Positions 23,011 to 27,833 of a DNA stretch of 27,833 nucleotides are shown one piece after another. The stretch covers positions 1-27,833 of IMG/VR virus record IMGVR_UViG_3300027687_000057; one strand, written 5' to 3'. The notes under the pieces were generated by a model. That model saw only the letters and a list, made by a program, of their open reading frames with translations. It was not told where the DNA came from and ran no database searches. Made by a program: the position numbers and the translations under genes. This DNA comes from a virus. The stretch's first letter is position 1. Each line of letters opens with the position of its first letter.

Positions 23011-24528
23011 TTACCCACAATATAAAACGCAAGACACTAATTTTACGTCTGTTGTACTATTACCGATTGTCACTTTACCAATAGTTTTACTTCTTACAAT
23101 ATCGTCTGATTGAACTTTTGCTGTGCCATCACCATTACTTTCTAGCAAGTCACCTTTAGCACAAGCACCAGTCACTCTAATTGAGCCAATGCCCACAGAA
23201 GCAATCATTACTTTATCTTGTTTTGAAAATTCTGCTACTACTCCATATACACAAGCATCACCAACAGTATCAGAAATTTTTACTTTTGGGTGGTCTGCTC
23301 TTGTTTGCCCAGCTTTTGGATGTGTTTCATCATTACCAAGAGTATCAGACTGTGTGCTTGGATAAGTATCTAATTCATCTATACTGCTAACAACAGTACC
23401 AACTGCTGTGTTTGTAGCAATTCCAGAACTTTCATGTTGCCCAGAAAAACCATTATAAGTTACAGTTGCACCACTAATAGTTATTGTTCCTTCTACTGAG
23501 TTTGCGTGTCTAATACTTACAACTTCACCATCTGAGCCTTGTCTATTTAAAAAAAGTAAGGCACTAACGTCACTAGTTTGTGTATTTGCTACAGCAAGAT
23601 GTGCATTATTAGCTCCTAAATGGAAATAAGCACCATTAGCTGTAGAATCAGCTGAAGCTTGACCAAACAATACATTGTCAGCACCAGCATCTACAAGAAG
23701 AGCATTAGCATTGCCATTTGATTCAACACGAAAGTCTACGTCTACGCCACCTTCGTTAAAAACAATTCCAGTAGGAAGAAAGTCTGCATTATTAACATAA
23801 GTTATTGTACCTCCAGCAGAACCACTTACTGCTGTGTCTATTGTTATACCTGAACCAAAATCTATTTTTGCTGCCGTATTAGTTATGTCGTATGTTTGAT
23901 TTCCACTACTGTCAACGCTATTACTGTTACTTGCGATAAACCCTTGTCCGTTACTATTATTTATATTGAAGGCTACTTTTTTGTTAGAACCATTGTAACG
24001 AGCACTTACTGGAGAATTGACTGTGTTAGTTTGCGTAAAGGCGGCAGTAGCCCCTGTAATAGCTCCAGTGACAGCCAATGTTGAAGCCATATCCACAGCA
24101 CCATCTATGTCCACGACATCAAGATTAGCTGTGCCATCTACGTCTATGTCTCCAGATATATCAAGAGATGTACCTGTAAGAACACCTGTAACACCAAGAG
24201 TACCTGCCATTGTAACATTACCATCAAACGTACCACCATCTGCTTTACTTACAGTGTCAGCTACGGAGAATACATCAAATGCTATTATCTCAACTATGTC
24301 ATCAGCAGATGCACCTTGAGCTAGTACAATGGCTGTGCCACTAGTAGCTGTGTAATCTTCATCTGCTAGTTTCACACCATTTTGATACACGTCAACGTAA
24401 TTGCTATCTCTGTACGCTAGAGTAATACCTTCATCCCCTGCACCACTAAAACTAGTTTGGGATGCAGTAGCTGTGTATGTATGTTTTTTTCTTACTCCGT
24501 TGGAAGGAGATACTCCTATGTATGCCAT
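23011..24528 (-). CDS. Tail fibre protein with conserved N-terminal attachment domain (505 aa)
   Basis: A 505-residue fibre protein. Residues 1-100 (MAYIGVSPSNGVRKKHTYTA, then YVDVYQNGVKL, QGASADDIVEIIAFDVFSVADTV) form the N-terminal domain I recognise from many marine phage fibres, which probably anchors to the tail. Residues 100-165 are repetitive 'GTLGVTG' and 'DVDGTANLD' beta segments. The shaft includes DVDFRVESNGNAN (residues 263-275), identical to a stretch in the downstream fibre. The C-terminal part (KAGQTRADHPKVKISD to VKLVSCVLYCG) is compact with several Cys and no S74 motif, so this fibre matures differently from its two neighbours. AAGGAAA lies before ATG 24528. Confidence 0.85.
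   Translation of the reverse strand: MAYIGVSPSNGVRKKHTYTATASQTSFSGAGDEGITLAYRDSNYVDVYQNGVKLADEDYTATSGTAIVLAQGASADDIVEIIAFDVFSVADTVSKADGGTFDGNVTMAGTLGVTGVLTGTSLDISGDIDVDGTANLDVVDIDGAVDMASTLAVTGAITGATAAFTQTNTVNSPVSARYNGSNKKVAFNINNSNGQGFIASNSNSVDSSGNQTYDITNTAAKIDFGSGITIDTAVSGSAGGTITYVNNADFLPTGIVFNEGGVDVDFRVESNGNANALLVDAGADNVLFGQASADSTANGAYFHLGANNAHLAVANTQTSDVSALLFLNRQGSDGEVVSIRHANSVEGTITISGATVTYNGFSGQHESSGIATNTAVGTVVSSIDELDTYPSTQSDTLGNDETHPKAGQTRADHPKVKISDTVGDACVYGVVAEFSKQDKVMIASVGIGSIRVTGACAKGDLLESNGDGTAKVQSDDIVRSKTIGKVTIGNSTTDVKLVSCVLYCG
23706..23745. repeat. 40-base direct repeat, copy B (in the 505-residue fibre gene)
   Basis: Identical to 22493-22532 over 40 bases; the flanking base differs on the left (C here, T there). 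A 17-base segment shared by both loci follows about seven to nine bases beyond it. Such an exact match between two diverged fibre genes suggests recent duplication, gene conversion or recombination. Confidence 0.9.
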
Positions 24529-24537
24529 ATATTTTCC

Positions 24538-24783
24538 TTAACCTGTAATTTTATCTGCCACACTTATTGGTGCATCAATAACTTCCTCACTCTTCAAAGA
24601 AGCAATCAATGAATTAGTGAATGCATTTTGTGCCACAGATACTTGGTCTAATTGAAATCTAAGACTAGCACCTTTAGTCTGTAAGTCTTTTATCTGATTG
24701 ATTAGATAAGTTTGTTTATCATCTAAATCTTCTTGATTGTATTCTTTACCATCAATGGTTATTACGTTTGACTTTGTTTCCAT
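24538..24783 (-). CDS. Small tail-region protein, DUF6447-like (81 aa)
   Basis: An 81-residue protein: METKSNVITIDGKEYNQEDL, then a helical hairpin (LINQIKDLQTKGASLRFQLDQVSVAQNAF) and the tail EEVIDAPISVADKITG. The 'ITIDGKEYxxxDL' start and helical body resemble the DUF6447 group seen beside fibre genes of marine phages; I am moderately sure of that name. I chose ATG 24783, which has an AGGGGA binding site and lies two bases after the upstream stop; an in-frame earlier ATG at 24813 lies inside the neighbour. Possible fibre chaperone or adaptor (inference). Confidence 0.65.
   Translation of the reverse strand: METKSNVITIDGKEYNQEDLDDKQTYLINQIKDLQTKGASLRFQLDQVSVAQNAFTNSLIASLKSEEVIDAPISVADKITG
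24541..24582 (-). repeat. C-terminal tail motif, copy 2
   Basis: Encodes VIDAPISVADKITG, the last 14 residues of the 81-residue protein. A related internal segment, SVADKLSG, occurs near the end of the 121-residue protein (26991-27014). An out-of-frame relative (QADTFIG, then stop) lies at 22919-22942. Confidence 0.6.
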
Positions 24784-24784
24784 C

Positions 24785-25057
24785 TTATTCCCCTGTAAAT
24801 GTATCTGCTGCACTTATAGCTGAATCAATAACTGTAAAGTCCTCTGAACCCCAATCATCTAATGTCTTCTGATGTTTCAGATAACCAACACTACGAGTAA
24901 CTCTTTCTTTCTTCTCGTCATGTGTGAGGTCATTCCCATAGTCATCTATAGTTGCATCATTACCTTTGTTATGGGTAGCAATTACAACATTTATTGTATC
25001 TGCTCCATCTAAACAAGCCTTATGTGCTTGTGTTATTTCTTCTGCTGTTCTAGTCAT
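24785..25057 (-). CDS. Small tail-region protein (90 aa)
   Basis: A 90-residue acidic, helical protein starting MTRTAEEITQAHKACLDGAD with a central NDLTHDEKKERVTRSVGYLK segment. Its last residues, VIDSAISAADTFTGE, closely match the end of the next gene product (VIDAPISVADKITG), although the two bodies are not alike. AGGAT lies before ATG 25057. It sits between two fibre genes with two- and four-base gaps, so a role in fibre assembly or attachment is a reasonable guess. No family name known. Confidence 0.6.
   Translation of the reverse strand: MTRTAEEITQAHKACLDGADTINVVIATHNKGNDATIDDYGNDLTHDEKKERVTRSVGYLKHQKTLDDWGSEDFTVIDSAISAADTFTGE
24788..24832 (-). repeat. C-terminal tail motif, copy 1
   Basis: Encodes VIDSAISAADTFTGE, the last 15 residues of the 90-residue protein. 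It matches copy 2 (24541-24582) in V-I-D, I-S, A-D, T-G. Bases agree in most positions, so it appears to be a duplicated gene end. Confidence 0.6.
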
Positions 25058-25060
25058 TGT

Positions 25061-26962
25061 TTATCCTTCTAATGTTTTAATTCGTGCTTCAAGTGCATCA
25101 TTCTTAGCTGATAATTCTTGTACTGCTTTTACAAGTATAGGTACAAACTTGCTGTACTGTAAACCCATCTGCTTGCCATCACTTGATGTAGATACAGTAA
25201 GGTTTGTTTTATCTGCAATTTTGTAACCAGATGATTCTTCTAATGCGTTTACTTCTTGTGCCTTAAATCCAACATCTAACCAATCTTCTTTATGTGTGCC
25301 ATCTGGTGTCTGTGCGTTTAAATCATAGTCATCTGCGTATTTATCACCATATTTTGACCTCTTATCCCATTTATAAGTAACAGGAGCTAATGCCTTAACA
25401 AAATCTAAACCTACATCTAAATCAGCAAAGTCTGTTTTATCTCTTTGGTCTGATGCTATAGTCCAATCTACTTGAACGTTACATTTTGAAATATTTTCAT
25501 CACCTAACACTATTCTGTTACTTACTGTTGTGTAATTACCATCAGGACTTCCTGTTGTTCCTGCATCATTTCCTAAAAGCAAATTATTAGCACCACTTGT
25601 TAAATTATTTCCTGCTGAATTCCCCATAGCAGTATTACTATTGCCTGTTACAACACCTGCACCACCTGCAGCAATTCCAATAAAAGTATTAGCTGAACCA
25701 GTTTGCATTGCATCACCAGCAAGACTACCAATTATGGTATTGTGAGTTCCTGTTGTTATTGCTCTACCTGCATCATGACCCATTGCTACATTGTAAGAAT
25801 TAGTTGCACTAGTAAAGTTTTGAACTAACAATGTGTTATAACCAATAGCAGTATTTCTACTACCTTTAGTATCAGCACCTAAAGAATTAATCCCCAGAGC
25901 AGTATTGTTGCTCCCCTCAGTCAGAGCATCACCTGCTTGACTACCAATGAGGGTGTTGTTGATGCCTGTTGTTAATGCTGTAGCAGCATTGTATCCAATT
26001 GCCACATTATTAGTGTCTGTAGCAGAGGTAAAGTTTTGTGTTGATAAAGCATTTTTACCAATAGCAATTGTCCTACTTCCTAAAGTATCTGTACTTAAAG
26101 CACCAACTCCGATTGCTACGTTGTGGTCAGCATCAGTAAGGGCATCCCCAGCAAGGTTGCCCATAAAAACATTGGCAGACCCTGTTGTTATTGATAAACC
26201 AGCACTATAACCAACTGCTGTATTATTGGCATCTTGTCCACCTGCGTTATTTTGAGTGAATAATGCTGCTCTACCAATAGCCGTACTTTTTGTACCTGTT
26301 GTTTCAGAACTTAATGCGTTGTACCCAATTGCAATATTCTCAATACCTGTTGTTAGTGCATCTCCAGCGTTTGCTCCAATTAAAACTACACCTGTTGCTG
26401 TTGTTACTGCATATCCTGAACGATACCCTACTGCAACATTATTCATATCGGCATTGCCTGAAGGATTTTGTACAAGAAGAGCTTCAGTTCCTATTGCAAC
26501 TGATTGGTCACCAGCTACGTTACCACCTAAAGCGGCATCTCCCACAGCAACATTTGATGTGCCTGTTGTGTTTGCATCTAATGCTGTATAGCCAACAGCC
26601 GTATTAACACCTGATGTATTTGCAGTTAAAGCGTGTCTACCAATACCTGTGTTATTACTTCCAGTAGTTGCAGTTCCAGCATTTTCCCCCACAAAGGTGT
26701 TATGAGAACCTGTAGTTAGTGCATCACCTGCCGCATATCCAATTAAAGTATTGTTATCCCCTGTACTAATAGCAGTTCCTGCTTCATCTCCTATTGTCAC
26801 ATTGTAATTTCCACCACTTTCTATGGAGTTACCTGCATTGACACCTGCCCTGAAATTAGATGTTCCTGCTGTGGCTGTGATTATGTCACCACTAAATGTA
26901 CCTGTAGTAGTATCAACAGCAGTTGCTATTATATCAGCAGGTTTTTTTCCTATATATGGCAT
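25061..26962 (-). CDS. YadA-head-like tail fibre with C-terminal S74 chaperone (633 aa)
   Basis: A 633-residue fibre. The N-terminus (MPYIGKKPADIIATAVDTTT) is a typical attachment start. From about residue 50 to 470 the protein consists of NTAIGYNA-type repeats (N-x-A/L-I/V/L-G), the pattern of YadA-like trimeric beta-roll heads. The C-terminal S74 chaperone carries S504-DQRDK509-TDF, then WLDVGFKAQEV and a closing coiled coil (LVKAVQELSAKNDALEARIKTLEG). Self-cleavage before S504 is expected. The fibre head would be trimeric and probably binds the host surface. Four tandem 72-residue super-repeats lie in the middle. GGAG lies before the ATG. Confidence 0.9.
   Translation of the reverse strand: MPYIGKKPADIIATAVDTTTGTFSGDIITATAGTSNFRAGVNAGNSIESGGNYNVTIGDEAGTAISTGDNNTLIGYAAGDALTTGSHNTFVGENAGTATTGSNNTGIGRHALTANTSGVNTAVGYTALDANTTGTSNVAVGDAALGGNVAGDQSVAIGTEALLVQNPSGNADMNNVAVGYRSGYAVTTATGVVLIGANAGDALTTGIENIAIGYNALSSETTGTKSTAIGRAALFTQNNAGGQDANNTAVGYSAGLSITTGSANVFMGNLAGDALTDADHNVAIGVGALSTDTLGSRTIAIGKNALSTQNFTSATDTNNVAIGYNAATALTTGINNTLIGSQAGDALTEGSNNTALGINSLGADTKGSRNTAIGYNTLLVQNFTSATNSYNVAMGHDAGRAITTGTHNTIIGSLAGDAMQTGSANTFIGIAAGGAGVVTGNSNTAMGNSAGNNLTSGANNLLLGNDAGTTGSPDGNYTTVSNRIVLGDENISKCNVQVDWTIASDQRDKTDFADLDVGLDFVKALAPVTYKWDKRSKYGDKYADDYDLNAQTPDGTHKEDWLDVGFKAQEVNALEESSGYKIADKTNLTVSTSSDGKQMGLQYSKFVPILVKAVQELSAKNDALEARIKTLEG
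25691..26554 (-). repeat. Four 216-base (72-residue) tandem super-repeats in the fibre head
   Basis: Residues 137-208, 209-280, 281-352 and 353-424 align unit by unit at a spacing of exactly 72. Each starts N-x-A-x-G and has about three head repeats, for example a GSR-x-x-AIG box, a 'QN' insert loop (QNFTSATDTNN) and an AGDAL box. The insert loops differ most (QNPSGNADMNN, QNNAGGQDANN, QNFTSATNSYN), as expected for exposed loops on a conserved scaffold. Confidence 0.85.
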
Positions 26963-26963
26963 A

Positions 26964-27329
26964 TTATGTTATCTCCATTATACTCAACGTACCTGAAAGT
27001 TTATCTGCTACAGAACAATCAATAGTTATTTGGTCAGTAGTTTCTAACACAACCTTGTTACCTGCCATCAGTTCTAAAGCACCACCCACAGGTATAGGAG
27101 CATTTTTTATAACTACACTCGTTCCGTTTGCTGTGTTGTTTGTAACTGCTCTGTTTCCTGTATCACTAACTAAGTTTACTGTAGCTGTAACTTGAGAGGT
27201 ATGTAGGTTGGAAAGAACCAATCCTAACACGATTGCTGTTACTCCTGAACCTGCTGTATACATCACATAGGGTGTACCTGCTGATGCAGGTTCTGCTGCG
27301 AAGTTTACAACTTTAAATGTATTAGCCAT
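26964..27329 (-). CDS. Small beta-rich virion protein (121 aa)
   Basis: A 121-residue beta-rich protein: MANTFKVVNFAAEPASAGTP, then TVNLVSDTGN, NAPIPVGGALELMAGNKVVLE and SVADKLSGTLSIMEIT. Proteins with the same pattern (MANTFK at the start, 'APIPAGGAL' and a 'LSVLEIT' end) are common in marine phages beside fibre genes and have been treated as structural, though I know no firm function. It is the first gene behind the strongest promoter of the window, with AAAGGA before ATG 27329. That fits a high-copy virion or decoration protein (inference). Confidence 0.7.
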   Translation of the reverse strand: MANTFKVVNFAAEPASAGTPYVMYTAGSGVTAIVLGLVLSNLHTSQVTATVNLVSDTGNRAVTNNTANGTSVVIKNAPIPVGGALELMAGNKVVLETTDQITIDCSVADKLSGTLSIMEIT

Positions 27330-27348
27330 TATCTTTTTCCTTTATATA

Positions 27349-27377
27349 ATTATACTCAATATTACTTTATTTGTCAA
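27349..27377 (-). promoter_or_regulatory. Perfect-consensus sigma70 promoter for the virion/fibre operon
   Basis: Read on the - strand, TTGACA (27377-27372), a 17-base spacer and TATAAT (27354-27349) match the bacterial sigma70 consensus at all 12 positions. The predicted start is near 27342, which is within the ribosome binding site AAAGGA (27343-27338), so the leader would be only about 13 bases. It lies in the 60-base gap between two virion genes and can drive the - strand genes from 27329 downwards. Confidence 0.85.
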
Positions 27378-27389
27378 GTAAAATATGTA

Positions 27390-27833
27390 CTAGCCAAGTG
27401 CAATAGCCAAGGCTGTGGCATTATCGTCTGTTACTGCTGTTAGTACACTCACATCCATTCTCTTGAGTGTGCCACCATCACTTACTAATAATTCGTCATC
27501 GTTAGCTAAACCTGAAGTTAGTGCAGTCTGTCCTGATATTGTGTTATCATTTAACATAGAACCTTCTACTGCATTTGCAGCAATAGTCACAGCACCTGTG
27601 TTAGCTATTGTAACATCACCACTTATAGCAACCTCTTGGAAGCTAGTTCCATCAGCTACAAGTATCTTAGTGGATGTAACATCAGGCATAATTAACTGAG
27701 TGCCTATAGTTACAACTCCTGTTGTTGTAATGTTTCTAAAACCTGTGTAGTCTTTGTTTGAATCTAGTATAACTGCCTTAGAAGCTATAGCTGTACCAAC
27801 TGCTGTTGCACCTAAGTCTAATGCATTTATCTC
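27390..27833 (-). CDS. Fibre-like structural protein, N-terminus outside window
   Basis: The frame is open to the right edge of the window, giving at least 147 residues. Visible from the edge are LDLGATAVGTAIASKAVILD and GTQLIMPDVTSTKILVADGT, then repeated short beta segments (GDVTIANTGAVTIAANAVEG, NDDELLVSDGGTLKRMDVS). The 'ASKAVILDSNKD' box followed by G-x-x-T/V-I-A repeats is typical of shafts of marine phage fibres or tail-associated proteins. It ends with TAVTDDNATALAIALG. An internal ATG at 27689 exists, but the open frame upstream continues the same protein style, so I treat the gene as cut by the edge. Confidence 0.75.
   Translation of the reverse strand, partial: EINALDLGATAVGTAIASKAVILDSNKDYTGFRNITTTGVVTIGTQLIMPDVTSTKILVADGTSFQEVAISGDVTIANTGAVTIAANAVEGSMLNDNTISGQTALTSGLANDDELLVSDGGTLKRMDVSVLTAVTDDNATALAIALG

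Noticed and set aside
25691-26554. Repeated DNA read as a CRISPR-like array
   Set aside because: The period is 216 bases, the repeats are coding and diverged, and they encode YadA-head units in one open frame.
25947-26607. Long open frames on the + strand opposite the YadA-like fibre gene
   Set aside because: They lack ribosome binding sites and have low-complexity, frame-shadow composition caused by the repeats on the other strand.
25061-26962. Bacterial YadA-type autotransporter adhesin
   Set aside because: There is no signal peptide and no C-terminal membrane anchor; the S74 chaperone and neighbouring fibre genes show a phage fibre.
1-27833. tRNA genes and attachment sites
   Set aside because: No cloverleaf with a T-arm consensus or integrase-linked direct repeat was recognised, and intergenic space is too short for most candidates.

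Overview
This window looks like just over half of a tailed marine bacteriophage genome. It is AT-rich, gene-dense and almost without gaps. Two opposed gene blocks converge at 13497/13499: early, replication and nucleotide genes on the + strand, and virion genes on the - strand. The strongest lineage marker is a family A DNA polymerase with a DnaJ-type zinc finger inserted between its exonuclease and polymerase halves. From memory this is the hallmark of the HMO-2011-type podoviruses, which infect marine Alphaproteobacteria (SAR116, SAR11, Roseobacter RCA). The stand-alone primase and helicase, T7-type endonuclease I, monomeric class II ribonucleotide reductase, MazG-like protein and tandem tail-fibre genes fit that group. 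The host cannot be fixed from this sequence; low GC would suit a SAR11-like host, which is inference.

Positions 1-1450 hold small early proteins, one resembling the N-terminal Ia region of NAD-dependent DNA ligases. Positions 1535-3332 hold a DUF932 protein and a tyrosine recombinase, so a temperate option is possible, although no attachment site or tRNA was seen. Positions 3337-9607 form the replication and recombination cassette: primase, DnaB-like helicase, PolA, a putative ssDNA-binding protein, a RecB/Cas4-like nuclease with an apparent Fe-S cysteine set, and a T7-type Holliday junction endonuclease. Positions 9604-13497 carry nucleotide metabolism and accessory genes: DUF3310, class II RNR, a small PD-(D/E)XK-like protein, an Rmf/CrpP-like protein and MazG.

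The - strand block, read from 27833 down to 13499, starts with a fibre-like protein cut by the window edge. It continues with a small virion protein, a YadA-head-like fibre with a self-cleaving S74 chaperone, two small proteins with a shared C-terminal tail, a second fibre and a third fibre with S74. After these come a small membrane protein, a 689-residue protein with a 20-unit hendecad repeat, and then four proteins including a 1196-residue candidate ejection protein. Terminase, portal, capsid and most tail genes must lie outside the window.

No RNA polymerase gene is present here. Instead there are four strong sigma70-type promoters of the form TTGACA-N17-TATAA(N), and one weaker candidate, which suggests transcription by the host polymerase. 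Two of them correct misleading gene starts. By eye I found no GATC anywhere in the 27.8 kb, which points to strong restriction-site avoidance.
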